The notes under the pieces are model-generated. The model was not told where the DNA came from and searched no databases. It saw only the letters and a program-made list of their open reading frames with translations. Made by a program: the position numbers and the translations under genes. This document shows, one piece after another, positions 33,434 to 43,882 of a stretch of 64,000 nucleotides of DNA. The number at the start of each line of letters is the position of its first letter. Positions within the stretch are counted from its first letter, which is position 1. Source of the stretch: Glycomyces paridis (GTDB lineage Bacteria > Actinomycetota > Actinomycetes > Mycobacteriales > Micromonosporaceae); NCBI RefSeq assembly GCF_004912155.1, contig NZ_STGX01000019.1:23006-87005 (forward strand), in the 5' to 3' direction.

Positions 33434-33970
33434 TCAGTCGACGTCGATGTCGAGGTCCTGCGCGGTGTCCCAGAAGCTCTCGGAGACGGGGCGCGAGCCG
33501 GCGATCCCCGCGAGCGCGGGCACGCCGCCGGGGAGGTAGGTGGAGGCGATGGTGGTGTAGTCGACGCCGTCGTCGGCGTGGGCCACGGTGATGGTGCCGC
33601 CCGATCGGATGAGGCGGAGCCAGATCTCGTCGGACTCGGTGTCGACCGGGGAGAGCGACCAGTCGGTGTGGTCGCGGGTGGTGACGGTGCTGACGAGGTG
33701 CTGCCCGCCGAGGTACTCCGCTCCGGTGCGGACCCAGTTCGCCTCGTCCACGCGGATGGCGAGGGAGGCTTCGGCGTGCTGGTGGCGGTGCTCGGGGCGC
33801 AGGCGCATGGCGATCTCGCCGTCGCCGTCGAGTTCGAGGCCGTAGATGTAGACGTGGTCGGTCTGGTGGTCGCCGCCGGCGGTGCGGCTGAGGGTGGTCT
33901 TGGTTTCGAAGTAGGGAGTGATCAATCCACCGTCAACCGTCCATTGTACTTCTTCTGAAGGAGACTGCAT
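33434..33970 (-). CDS. DUF1349 (concanavalin-like) protein
   Basis: A 178-residue soluble protein of the DUF1349 family, related to yeast Ree1 and to concanavalin/laminin-G-like sugar-binding folds. Family features are ETKTTLSRTAGGDHQTDHVYIYGLEL early, then EASLAIRVDEANWVRTGAEYL and SPVDTESDEIWLRLIRSG. There is no signal peptide. Start choice is uncertain: the ATG at 33970 begins MQSPSEEVQW but has no clear ribosome site, and a TTG at 34012 would add 14 residues. Family function is not established; proximity to the cellulase may be chance, and it is convergent with it. Confidence 0.8.
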   Translation of the reverse strand: MQSPSEEVQWTVDGGLITPYFETKTTLSRTAGGDHQTDHVYIYGLELDGDGEIAMRLRPEHRHQHAEASLAIRVDEANWVRTGAEYLGGQHLVSTVTTRDHTDWSLSPVDTESDEIWLRLIRSGGTITVAHADDGVDYTTIASTYLPGGVPALAGIAGSRPVSESFWDTAQDLDIDVD

Positions 33971-34520
33971 GAAACCAATGATGCCACACGCGAACGGGGC
34001 GTTTTCTGACAAAACGGACGTCGTAACCCAAAGTTAATGCACTCTTAGGGTCCGTCACATGATAGAAACCCCAGCTCAACACCGTTCTGATGCAGCAAGT
34101 GCGGTTTCCGTTACGCTCCTTGGATAACGTGAAGCCAACGCCTCACGAACCCCATGCGCCGCACCGGTATCGTTCGCCAGCGGCCGGGAGAGCCGATGCG
34201 CCCCAGGCTACCTCTCCCTCGCCCGCCCATCCACTCCCGGCGCGAGTCCGCGCGTCCCCGTGCCGTTCCGCCGCGCCGGCGACGATGCGCCGGTGCGATC
34301 GCGGCCGCTGCGACGTGGTCGGGCGCCGCCGCCGAATGGAAACGACCTTCGCATTGGGAGGGACCGAAATCGCGCCCCGAATGCGCGGCCCCGCCCGCCG
34401 GTGCGCCGCCCGGGGCGGGCGGCGCGCGCGGCCGCACCCGTGTCCTCGCGGCACGTTCGACCGTTAGACCGGACAGAGGAGTACGCAGGGCACGGAAGCG
34501 AAGGCGAATGAGGAGATAGC
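33971..34520. other. Gene-poor intergenic region
   Basis: A 550-bp region between divergent genes. The left half is AT-richer (33950-34080, with TAACCCAAAGTTAATGCACT). The right half is G+C-rich, and several overlapping frames there are low-complexity Arg/Pro/Ala with no ribosome site, so I call no gene. An imperfect inverted pair CGTTAC/GATAACG is at about 34108-34129. AGGAG at 34511-34515 serves the next gene. Confidence 0.4.
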
Positions 34521-34949
34521 GTGAGCATGCAGCATTCAACGAGGGCGGTGCCGCCGCCGGCCGAGGCCCCCGAGACCGGGCGGGGACTGCCGCGTCAGGA
34601 CCGCACCGCGCCGCCGCGCCGCCCGCGCCACGTCGGGGAGCCCGCCGCCGAGCAGGCCTCGATGGTGGTGCCGATCCCGGGCCGCTCGCGGCGCTCGCGG
34701 CGCGAGGAGCCCTCCAAGCTGTTCTCGCTGGAGGAGCCGCCGCCGCTGGAGGCGCCCGCGGGGATCACCGAGATCACCGGCTGGGCCCTGGCCTCGGCGA
34801 TGTGGCGCGACCACCTGCCCGAGCAGCTGCTGGGCATCGACTGCGCCTCGTGCAAGCAGGCCTGGCCGTGCGACACCTGGAAGATCGCCGACGACCTGCT
34901 CACCGAGTGCTGCGAGGCCGCCGGGGGCGCGCCCGCCGCCGCCCGCTGA
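34521..34949 (+). CDS. Small Cys-containing protein of unknown function
   Basis: A 142-residue protein starting at GTG after AGGAG with ideal spacing. The first 75 residues are Pro/Arg/Glu-rich and probably disordered (RHVGEPAAEQASMVVPIPG). The C-terminal 60 residues are folded-looking, with Cys in GIDCASCKQAWPCDTW and TECCEAAGG, which could bind zinc. Similar short proteins occur in actinobacteria, but I know no function. It lies just upstream of the chaperone operon, and the HAIR operators fall between it and dnaK. Confidence 0.75.
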   Translation: MSMQHSTRAVPPPAEAPETGRGLPRQDRTAPPRRPRHVGEPAAEQASMVVPIPGRSRRSRREEPSKLFSLEEPPPLEAPAGITEITGWALASAMWRDHLPEQLLGIDCASCKQAWPCDTWKIADDLLTECCEAAGGAPAAAR

Positions 34950-34967
34950 GGCCCCCCGAATCCCAGA

Positions 34968-34988
34968 GTTGAGTCGGGTCGACTCAAC
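34968..34988. promoter_or_regulatory. HAIR operator 1 (HspR site) upstream of dnaK
   Basis: The TTGAGT-N7-ACTCAA inverted repeat (34969-34987, G/C flanks) exactly fits the core of the HspR-associated inverted repeat CTTGAGT-N7-ACTCAAG. Confidence 0.85.
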
Positions 34989-35022
34989 TTTAGTGCAGTT
35001 CGTCACAAAAATCGTGATCGCC

Positions 35023-35051
35023 TTGACAGCCGACATTGGCCGGTCGAACAT
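35023..35051 (+). promoter_or_regulatory. Probable dnaK promoter
   Basis: A TTGACA -35 at 35023-35028 and GAACAT -10 at 35046-35051 have 17-bp spacing. HAIR operator 2 overlaps the -10/start region, so HspR would block polymerase there. Confidence 0.6.
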
Positions 35052-35070
35052 TGAGTCTATCCGGCTCAAC
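35050..35070. promoter_or_regulatory. HAIR operator 2 (HspR site) at the dnaK start site
   Basis: TTGAGT-N7-GCTCAA (35051-35069) is one mismatch from the HAIR core. Confidence 0.78.
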
Positions 35071-35155
35071 TTGGTTCGGGGTTCCCGCCCGGCCGCTTGA
35101 GACAGAGACATCGCCCGGAGCACCGGGCATTCTGTTCGACTACAAGGAGATCAAC

Positions 35156-36987
<1,832 letters not shown>

Positions 36988-36991
<4 letters not shown>

Positions 36992-37782
36992 GCGCTGACG
37001 GCGGCAAGGACGCCGAGGACACGCCGCCCGAGGAGGGCGGCGTGTCCGAGGGCGCCGAGGAGGAGCTGACGGTCGAGGACATCCTCGCGGCCGCTTCGGA
37101 CGACGGCCAGGCGGCCGACGACGCGGCGGCCGTCCTCCAGGCGACCCTGGAGGAGCGGACGCGGGACCTTCAGCGGGTCTCTGCGGAGTTCCAGAACTAC
37201 CGCAAGCGAGTGGAGCGCGACAAGGCGCGGTCCGGCGAGCTGGCGACGGCGGCGGTGCTCCAGAGCCTGCTGCCGGTGCTCGACGACCTGGACCGGGCGC
37301 GGGAGCACGGGGACCTCAACGGCCCCTTCGGCTCCGTCGCCGAGCAGTTGACGGGCGCGCTCACCAAGCAGGGCCTGGAGGCCTTCGGGGTGAAGGGCGA
37401 CCCGTTCGACCCGCAGATCCACGAAGCGGTCGCGCACATGCAGATGCCCGGTGTGGACGGTCCGACCTGCATCGACGTGATGCGTTCGGGCTACCGCCTC
37501 GGCGACAGGCTGCTGCGCGCGGCACTGGTGGCCGTGGCCGAGCCCTCCGACGAGCCCGAGGAGATCGCCCCCGACGCCGAGCCGGCGGAGGAGGCCGACG
37601 TTCCCGAGGCCGAGGAGGCCGGGCCGGTCGAGGCGGCGTCCGACGAGGACGGGGCCGAAGCGGGGTCCGAGGCGGAGTCCGAGGAGCCCGACGCGGCGCA
37701 GGCCGAGGCGACCGAGGCCGATGCGGCCGAGGAGGCGCCGGCCGAGGAGTCCGAGCGCAAGGGCAAGAAAAAGAAGAAGTAG
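36988..37782 (+). CDS. grpE: GrpE nucleotide-exchange factor with extended acidic C-terminus
   Basis: A nucleotide-exchange factor for DnaK. The GTG start overlaps the dnaK stop (GTGA). At 264 residues it is longer than the usual 180-220. The core is residues 40-190: coiled coil ([20 protein letters not shown]), then the head domain with [18 protein letters not shown] and [20 protein letters not shown]. Both ends are acidic. After the core an extra 75 residues of Glu/Ala/Pro ([18 protein letters not shown]) end in a strikingly basic KGKKKKK. This tail is low-complexity and probably disordered; frame and codon use show no error. Confidence 0.95.
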
Positions 37783-37842
37783 CGGCCGGTAGGTCCGTTC
37801 GTGTTCGCCCTCCACGGGAGTGGAGGTGTCCCGGAGGCATGT

Positions 37843-38970
37843 GTGGCATCGCAGGAGTGGCTCGAGAAGGACTTCTACGCCGTGCTCGGCGTGCCGCAGG
37901 ACGCCTCCAAGAAGGACATCGAACGGGCCTACCGCAAGCTCGCCCGCGAGTGGCATCCCGACCACAACCCGGCCGATGAGGCCGAGGAGCGGTTCAAGGG
38001 GATCTCCGAGGCGTACTCGGTGCTCCACGAGGACAAGTCCCGTGCCGAGTACGACCAGATCCAGTTGATGAAGTCCGGCCGCGGCGGCTTCGGCGGCGCG
38101 CACGCGGCGGGCGGCGGGATCAACTTCGAGGACCTGTTCGCGAACTCCGGGGGCTCGGGCGGCTTCTCGGACCTGTTCGGCGACCTGTTCTCCCGCGGCG
38201 GGGGCGGCGCCCACCGCCGCAGCGCCGCCCAGCGCGGCAACGACCTGCGCACCCACTTGACGCTCGACTTCGCCGACGCGGTCAAGGGGACCACCACCGA
38301 CATCCGGATGCGCGCGCCCGGGGAGTGCGAGACCTGCCACGGCTCGGGCGCCAAGCCCGGCACGGCGCCCACGACCTGCCCGCGCTGCAACGGCCGCGGC
38401 CTGGTCACCGAGAACCAGGGCGCGTTCAGCTTCGCCCAGCCGTGCCCCGAATGCGAGGGCACCGGATCGGTGGTCGCCGACCCGTGCCCCGACTGCGGCG
38501 GCACCGGGGCGACCACGCGGGACCGCGTGATCACCGTGCGGGTGCCCTCGGGCATCGGCGACGGCCAGTCGATCCGCCTGGCCGGGCGCGGTTCGCCCGG
38601 CGAGCGCGGCGGCCCCGCCGGGGACCTCCTGGTGCGCGTCACCGTCCGGGCCCACCCGCTGTTCGCCCGCGACGGCGACAACGTGACGCTGCGGCTGCCG
38701 GTCTCCTTCCCGGAGGCCGCGATGGGCGCGAAGGTGAAGGTGCCGACCCTCGACGGGCCGGTGACCCTCAAGGTGCCCGAGGGCACGCCGACCGGGCGCG
38801 TGCTGCGCGTCAAGGGCCGCGGCGTCCCCGGCAAGGGCGACCTGCTCGTGACCGTCGACGTCGAGGTCCCCGCCTCGCTGCCCGCCGAGGCCAAGGAGGC
38901 CCTGGAGCGGTACGCGGCGGCGGCCCCGGGCGCCGACCGCTCGAAACTGGAACAGCTGACGGGCCAATGA
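37843..38970 (+). CDS. dnaJ: Chaperone protein DnaJ (Hsp40)
   Basis: A 375-residue type I J-protein. The GTG at 37843 (MASQEWLEKDFYAVLGV) is chosen because CGGAGG lies just upstream and it matches DnaJ1 starts; a GTG at 37801 is possible. The J-domain carries the HPD triad (AREWHPDHNPADE). A Gly-rich stretch follows (GGFGGAHAAGGG). All four zinc-finger repeats are intact (CETCHGSGA, CPRCNGRG, CPECEGTG, CPDCGGTG). The C-terminal beta-barrel substrate domains follow. It is third in the HspR operon, 60 bp after grpE. Confidence 0.97.
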   Translation: MASQEWLEKDFYAVLGVPQDASKKDIERAYRKLAREWHPDHNPADEAEERFKGISEAYSVLHEDKSRAEYDQIQLMKSGRGGFGGAHAAGGGINFEDLFANSGGSGGFSDLFGDLFSRGGGGAHRRSAAQRGNDLRTHLTLDFADAVKGTTTDIRMRAPGECETCHGSGAKPGTAPTTCPRCNGRGLVTENQGAFSFAQPCPECEGTGSVVADPCPDCGGTGATTRDRVITVRVPSGIGDGQSIRLAGRGSPGERGGPAGDLLVRVTVRAHPLFARDGDNVTLRLPVSFPEAAMGAKVKVPTLDGPVTLKVPEGTPTGRVLRVKGRGVPGKGDLLVTVDVEVPASLPAEAKEALERYAAAAPGADRSKLEQLTGQ

Positions 38971-39184
38971 CGTTGCACGGAGCGGACCGAAGCGGCGGGG
39001 ACACCCGCCGCCGGTCCGCGCCGCGCGCCTCCGCGAACCAGTGCAGTACCTGCCGGTGCCGTGCGAACCCGCGCCGCGGGGAGGCACGCCGGAACATCCG
39101 GCCCCCGGGCCGCGTCGCGGCCCGGGGACACCGGCTCGACAGCGCCGCGGAGGCACCGACCCGCACCGACCGAAGGAGGGCACA

Positions 39185-39715
39185 GTGACCACTCCCGACC
39201 GCACTCCTGAAGACCGCACTCCTGAAAACCGCAGTCCCGAAGACCGCGGTTCATCCGACGGCCGCGGCCGCGCCGACCTCGGCGGGCCGCCGCGCGTGCG
39301 CATCGAGATCGCCTACCGCCAGCGCCTGGGCGAGGAGATCGACTACGACGCGAAGATCCTCGCGATCTCCGCGGCCGCCGAGATGGCCGGGATGCACCCG
39401 CAGACGCTGCGCCAGTACGACCGGCTCGGCCTCGTCGAGCCCGCGCGCACGCCCGGCGGCGGGCGCCGCTACTCCGTCCGCGACGTCACGCGGCTGCGGG
39501 AGATCCAGCGCTTGAGCCAGGACGAGGGCGTCAACCTCGCCGGGATCAAGCGGATCATGGACCTCGAGCGCGAGGTCCACGCCGTGCGGGCCGAGGCCGC
39601 GGCCGCGATCGAGGAGCTGCGGCGCACCCGCGCGCAGCTCGCCGAGCTGCGCGCGATGGCCGGTCCGTTCCGCCGCTCGACCGACATCGTCCTGTGGCGG
39701 GGCGAACAGCGATGA
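39185..39715 (+). CDS. hspR: HspR, MerR-family heat-shock repressor
   Basis: A 176-residue repressor of the dnaK operon acting at HAIR sites with DnaK as co-repressor. GTG start after AAGGAGG. The N-terminal 40 residues are an unusual polar tail made of TPEDR/TPENR/SPEDR repeats, encoded by a 15-bp tandem repeat. The MerR-type winged helix follows (YDAKILAISAAAEMAGMHPQTLRQYDRLGLVEPART, GGGRRYSVRDVTRLREIQRL). A coiled-coil region ends at TDIVLWRGEQR. It lies 214 bp after dnaJ in a gap where I see no other gene or terminator. Two HAIR operators upstream of dnaK complete the autoregulatory circuit. Confidence 0.95.
   Translation: MTTPDRTPEDRTPENRSPEDRGSSDGRGRADLGGPPRVRIEIAYRQRLGEEIDYDAKILAISAAAEMAGMHPQTLRQYDRLGLVEPARTPGGGRRYSVRDVTRLREIQRLSQDEGVNLAGIKRIMDLEREVHAVRAEAAAAIEELRRTRAQLAELRAMAGPFRRSTDIVLWRGEQR
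39200..39244 (+). repeat. 15-bp tandem repeat in hspR (three units)
   Basis: Three in-frame units CGCACTCCTGAAGAC, CGCACTCCTGAAAAC and CGCAGTCCCGAAGAC are followed by a partial fourth. They encode (R)TPED/TPEN/SPED. Copy number may vary between strains without breaking the frame. Confidence 0.85.
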
Positions 39716-39836
39716 GCGCTTGCCGCCAGAACCGGTCCCATTAAGATCGGCCCATGCGACGAAGACGACGGCGGTATCGAAGTCCGAGGCCCATAGGCGG
39801 CAGCGGTTCGGCAGGGCCCCACAGGGGGCATGAGCG

Positions 39837-41207
39837 ATGCTCATAGCCATCGGCCTGGGCATCATCCTGGCCGTCACCGCCGCCACGGGCTTCTTCGTGG
39901 CCCTGGAGTTCGCCTACACCGCGGTCGACCGCTCGCGGCTCCACGACATCGCCAATCACGGCGACCCGCGCCGCGCCTCCCGCGCCCGCCGGGCGCTCGC
40001 GATCTGCTCCAGCCTCTCCTTCGCCCTCTCGGGCGCGCAACTGGGCATCACCGTCACCGCGCTGTTCGTCGGCTTCTTCGCCGAGCCGTACCTCGGGCAG
40101 GGCCTGGCCGACCTCCTCGGCGTCGCCGGGGTCCCCGCGGCCGTGTCGGTGAGTGTCGGCGTCGCCGCCGCGTTCGTCATCGCCAACGTCGTGCAGATGA
40201 TCCTCGGCGAGCTCGGCCCCAAGAACCTCGCGATCGCCCGCACCGAGGCCCTCGCGCTCGCCCTCGCCGCCCCCACCCGCGCGTACCTGACGGTCTGCGG
40301 GCCCATCATCAAGTTCTTCGACACCACCTCGACGCGGCTGCTCAACCTCCTCGGCATCCAGGCGGTCGAGGAGCTGGAGCACAACGCGACCCCCGAGGAC
40401 CTGCACCGCATCATCGACCTCTCCCGCGACGAGGGCGCCCTCGACCGGGGCCTGTCCGAACTGCTCGACCGCGGCCTCGACTTCTCGGCCACGGTGGCCG
40501 ACCAGGCCATGACGCCGCGCGTCAACGTCCACACGCTCTCGGCCGACGCCTCGGTGGCCGACGCCGTCGAAGCGCTCGCCGGGGGCCACTCGCGCTTCCC
40601 GGTCGTCGGCGACGACGTGGACGACCTGCGCGGCGTCGTCGGCATCGGCCAGATCATCGGCGTCCCCCGCCGCGAGCGCGCCGAGGTGCGCCTCTCCGAG
40701 ATCGCCGACCCGGCCCTGCTCGTGCCCGCCTCGCTGCCGCTGCCGACCCTGTTGGAGCGCATGCGAAGCCAGCACCGCCAGCTCGCGTGCGTCGTCGACG
40801 AGTTCGGCGGCTTCGCCGGGATCGTCACCCTCGAAGACCTCGCGGAGGAGCTCGTCGGGGAGATCCGCGACGAGCAGGACCGCTTCGAGGCCGTCCCGGT
40901 CGCGCTCGCCGGGGGCGCCTGGCTCGTGCCGGGGCGCTGGCGCATCGACGAGGTCGCCGACGCGACCGGGATCGCCCTGCCCGAGGGCGAGCACTACGAG
41001 ACCATCGCGGGCCTGGTCATGGCCGAGCTGGGGCGCATCGCGCACCCCGGGGACACGGTCGAGGTCGACACGGTGCCGGGGCCGGGCGAGCCGGACGAGG
41101 TCGGCGGCGAACGGGTCGCGCGCGTGCGCATGGTCGTCGTCTCCTGCTCCCGGCATGTGCCGCAGGCGATCGAGCTGCGGCCCCAGACCGGGGAGGCGGG
41201 CGCATGA
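39837..41207 (+). CDS. CNNM/CorC-type (HlyC/CorC family) CBS-domain membrane protein
   Basis: A 456-residue protein of the family that includes Mg2+/Co2+ efflux proteins (MpfA/CorC/CNNM) and misnamed haemolysins. The DUF21 membrane domain (1-185, about four helices; VIANVVQMILGELGPKNLAIA is the conserved stretch) is followed by a CBS pair (200-330: MTPRVNVHTLSADASVADAV, VDEFGGFAGIVTLEDLAEEL). A CorC_HlyC FAD-like C-terminal domain follows (345-435). The ATG at 39837 has GGGGG upstream. The stop overlaps the next homologous gene (ATGA). Tandem pairs of this family are usual in actinobacteria and may form a heterodimer. Transport role is inferred. Confidence 0.92.
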   Translation: MLIAIGLGIILAVTAATGFFVALEFAYTAVDRSRLHDIANHGDPRRASRARRALAICSSLSFALSGAQLGITVTALFVGFFAEPYLGQGLADLLGVAGVPAAVSVSVGVAAAFVIANVVQMILGELGPKNLAIARTEALALALAAPTRAYLTVCGPIIKFFDTTSTRLLNLLGIQAVEELEHNATPEDLHRIIDLSRDEGALDRGLSELLDRGLDFSATVADQAMTPRVNVHTLSADASVADAVEALAGGHSRFPVVGDDVDDLRGVVGIGQIIGVPRRERAEVRLSEIADPALLVPASLPLPTLLERMRSQHRQLACVVDEFGGFAGIVTLEDLAEELVGEIRDEQDRFEAVPVALAGGAWLVPGRWRIDEVADATGIALPEGEHYETIAGLVMAELGRIAHPGDTVEVDTVPGPGEPDEVGGERVARVRMVVVSCSRHVPQAIELRPQTGEAGA

Positions 41208-42223
41208 GCACCGGACCCGCACTGCTCGTCTCACTGATCCTCTTGGGCGCCAACGCGTTCTTCGTGGCCGCGGAGTTCGCCCTGGTGGCCTCGCGCCAGC
41301 ACCGGCTCGAACAGGACGGCTCCTCGGCCGCGCGGGCGGCCCTGCGCGGCACCAGGAACCTCTCGCTCATGCTCGCGGGCGCCCAGCTGGGCATCACCGC
41401 GTGCACCGTCGGCCTGGGCGCGCTCGCCGAGCCCGCACTCGCCCACGCCTTCGAGGTCCCGCTGGAACACATCGGCCTGGAGGCGGCGGCGCATCCGATC
41501 GCGTTCGCCCTCGCGCTGCTCATCGTCGTGTTCCTGCACATGGTCGTGGGCGAGATGATGCCCAAGTCCTGGGCGATCAGCCACCCCGAGTCCTCGGCGA
41601 TGGCGCTCATCTGGCCGTTCACCGGGTTCGTGGTGCTGACCAAGCCGATCCTGCTGGGGCTCAACCACGGCGCGAACGCGCTGCTGCGGCTCTTCGGTGT
41701 CGAGCCGGCGGACGAGAAGGCGCAGGCGCACTCGCCCGAGGAGCTGCGCTACCTGCTGCGGTCCTCGGCCGAGGCGGGGATGCTCGGCGAGCCCGAGCAC
41801 CAGATGCTCACGCACGCCATCGAAGTGCAGCGCCGCGGGGTCGGCGAGGTCGCGATCCCGTGGGCCGAGGTGGTGACGATCCCGGCCGCCGCGACGGCGG
41901 TCGAAGCGGAGGAGCGCAGCCGCGACACCGGCCGCTCGCGCCTGGTCGTGGTCGACGCCGAGGAGCGGCCGGTCGGGCTCGTCCACGTCCGCGAGGCCGT
42001 CCAGGCCCCGCCGGACGCCGCGGTCGCCGACCTCGCGGCGGCGCCGCTGCTGGTCGGAGCGGACACGACGGTCGCGGCCGCGGTCGCGCTCATGCGCCGC
42101 CAGCGCTCGCAGCTCGCCCTGGTCCACGGCGCGGGCCGCGAGGTCACGGGCCTGGTCGCGATGGAGGACCTCCTGGAGGAGATCATGGGCGACTTCGAGG
42201 ACGAGACCGACAGGGCCACATAG
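41204..42223 (+). CDS. CNNM/CorC-type CBS-domain membrane protein, short form
   Basis: A 339-residue paralogue of the preceding protein, coupled by a 4-bp overlap. The DUF21 domain has ANAFFVAAEFALVASRQHRL and LHMVVGEMMPKSWAISHPE, then a CBS pair (EVVTIPAAATAVEAEERS to VTGLVAMEDLLEEIMGDF). It stops right after the CBS pair, so the CorC_HlyC C-terminal domain of its partner is absent. This one-long, one-short arrangement supports a heteromeric complex. A terminator follows. Confidence 0.92.
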   Translation: MSTGPALLVSLILLGANAFFVAAEFALVASRQHRLEQDGSSAARAALRGTRNLSLMLAGAQLGITACTVGLGALAEPALAHAFEVPLEHIGLEAAAHPIAFALALLIVVFLHMVVGEMMPKSWAISHPESSAMALIWPFTGFVVLTKPILLGLNHGANALLRLFGVEPADEKAQAHSPEELRYLLRSSAEAGMLGEPEHQMLTHAIEVQRRGVGEVAIPWAEVVTIPAAATAVEAEERSRDTGRSRLVVVDAEERPVGLVHVREAVQAPPDAAVADLAAAPLLVGADTTVAAAVALMRRQRSQLALVHGAGREVTGLVAMEDLLEEIMGDFEDETDRAT

Positions 42224-42246
42224 GCACCCGTCATGCGCAGTCGAAC

Positions 42247-42270
42247 GGGCCCCGGCGCCGGCCGGGGCCC
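42247..42270 (+). terminator. Terminator after the CBS membrane-protein pair
   Basis: A 10-bp G+C stem (42247-42256 with 42261-42270), loop GCCG, followed by TCTTCC. Confidence 0.65.
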
Positions 42271-42385
42271 TCTTCCGTGTCCTCTTAGACGAATTCGGCG
42301 CGACACGCCATGCGGGCGTGTCCGTCGCCGATTTCGGGCCCTTCAGGCGTGATCATGATTCATCAACCGTTTCCTGTGACTCTGG

Positions 42386-43666
42386 ATGACCATGTCGAAA
42401 TTCTTCGAGGAATCCGGGCCCGAATTCGCCGTCGCCATGCGCGGCTACGACCGCAATCAGGTCGAAGAGTTCACCACCCGGCTGTACCAGAACATCAAAG
42501 CCCACGAGCAGCACCGCGACGAGGCCGCGCGGGCGCTGGACGCCGCCGAGCAGCAGTTGCGCCGCGCCGAGGAGCGCATCGGCGCCCTGGAGCGGCGCGT
42601 GGCCGACCGGGCCACGCAGATCGCCGAGGCCGAGCAGCCGACGCTGGCGGGGCTCGGCGCGCGCGTCGAGAAGATCCTGCGCGCCGCCGAGCAGGACGCG
42701 GGCGTCCAGCGGGCCGACGCCAAGCGACAGGCGGCCGTCATGCTGGGCGAGGCGCGCGCCGAGGCCGAGGCGATGATGCGCTCGGCCCACACCGAGGCCG
42801 CCGAGATCACCGCTACCACCGAGCAGGACGTCACCGAGATCCGCGCCCGCGCGCTCAACGAGACGACCGAGCTGCGCGAGAACGCCCGCCGCAACCACGA
42901 CCTCGCCGTGGCCGACGCCCACCGGGAGTCGCAGACCGCCCAGGGCCAGTCGCGGTCGGAGGCCGAGAAGTCCCGTTCGCAGGCGCAGCGCGAGATCGCC
43001 GTTCAGCGGGCCACCGCCGAACGGGAGGTCACCGAGCTCAAGGCGCTGGCGGCCCGGGAGGCGGACGAGCAGCGCGGCGCCGCCCAGCGCCTGCTGACGG
43101 AGGCCGCCGAGCACCGCAAGCGTCGCACGCAGGAGCTCGTGCTCGCCGAGGCCGATCGGCGCGAGCGGGCGCAGAAGGAGGAGGCCGACCGCCACCAGCA
43201 GGCCATCGCGACCGCGCAGCGGATCGTCTCGGAGGCCGAGGACCGTCTGGCCCTGGCCGAGGAGCGTTCGCGCAGCGCCGAGAACCGGGCGCTGGAGCGG
43301 CGCGAGGAGGCCGACCAGCACGCCAAGGACGCCGTGCACCGCGCCGTCGAGCAGAGCAAGGCGGTCAAGTCCGAGTCGGAGAAGGAGGCCGACCGGGTCC
43401 GCCGCAGCGCCCAGGAGCGGGCCGCCGAACGCGTCCAGCCGCTGGCCGAGGAGGTCGCGGCGCTGACGCGCCAGCGCGACAGCGCCGGCTCGAACCTCAC
43501 CGACCTGCGCCGCCAGCTGGGACTGATGGCCGGGGACGACGAGGGCGGCCCCGTCGAGTGGCCGGCACTGGGCGCTTCCGCTCCCAAGTCGGCACCGATC
43601 GTCATCAACAAGCAGCGCGAGGGCTCCGACCTCGACCGGACGCAGCAGCTCCCGGTGATCCGCTGA
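42386..43666 (+). CDS. DivIVA-like / Scy-type coiled-coil polarity protein
   Basis: A 426-residue protein. Residues 8-35 (EFAVAMRGYDRNQVEEFTTRLY) are a DivIVA-type N-terminal membrane-binding segment. About 340 residues of continuous coiled coil rich in Ala, Glu, Arg and Gln follow (AEAEAMMRSAHTEAAEITA, QREIAVQRATAEREVTELKAL). A short variable tail ends in DLDRTQQLPVIR. Similar proteins (Wag31/DivIVA, Scy, FilP) organise polar growth and septation; which one this corresponds to is not clear, but it is longer than Wag31. The ATG at 42386 or one two codons later starts the gene; the ribosome site is weak. Cytoplasmic, probably polar. Confidence 0.85.
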   Translation: MTMSKFFEESGPEFAVAMRGYDRNQVEEFTTRLYQNIKAHEQHRDEAARALDAAEQQLRRAEERIGALERRVADRATQIAEAEQPTLAGLGARVEKILRAAEQDAGVQRADAKRQAAVMLGEARAEAEAMMRSAHTEAAEITATTEQDVTEIRARALNETTELRENARRNHDLAVADAHRESQTAQGQSRSEAEKSRSQAQREIAVQRATAEREVTELKALAAREADEQRGAAQRLLTEAAEHRKRRTQELVLAEADRRERAQKEEADRHQQAIATAQRIVSEAEDRLALAEERSRSAENRALERREEADQHAKDAVHRAVEQSKAVKSESEKEADRVRRSAQERAAERVQPLAEEVAALTRQRDSAGSNLTDLRRQLGLMAGDDEGGPVEWPALGASAPKSAPIVINKQREGSDLDRTQQLPVIR

Positions 43667-43754
43667 CCCCAGGTACCGCCGCGCGCCGCGGTCAGCCGGT
43701 CGCCGAACGGAGGCAATCCGCCGTTCGCCGCACTGGCCGACCGCGGCGCGGCCC

Positions 43755-43780
43755 TATATTATAAATAAACTGAACTAATT
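43755..43780. promoter_or_regulatory. AT-rich element upstream of hexosaminidase gene
   Basis: 26 bp of almost pure A+T (TATATTATAAATAAACTGAA...) sit abruptly in 70% G+C DNA, about 100 bp upstream of the GH20 start. It probably contains the promoter and perhaps a regulator site such as a DasR- or ROK-type operator, but no consensus is evident. Confidence 0.4.
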
Positions 43781-43882
43781 CGGTGGGGGCGACCGCCGCC
43801 ACCGGATACCCCGGCACGGTCCGCGCCACGGCGAAGCGTCGCGGACCGCACAATCGAACCGACCACCAGGAGCCCCCGCACC

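Noticed and set aside
34090..34519. Several overlapping small frames upstream of the 34521 gene
   Set aside because: All are Arg/Pro/Ala-rich in multiple frames with no ribosome site; typical of high-GC non-coding DNA.
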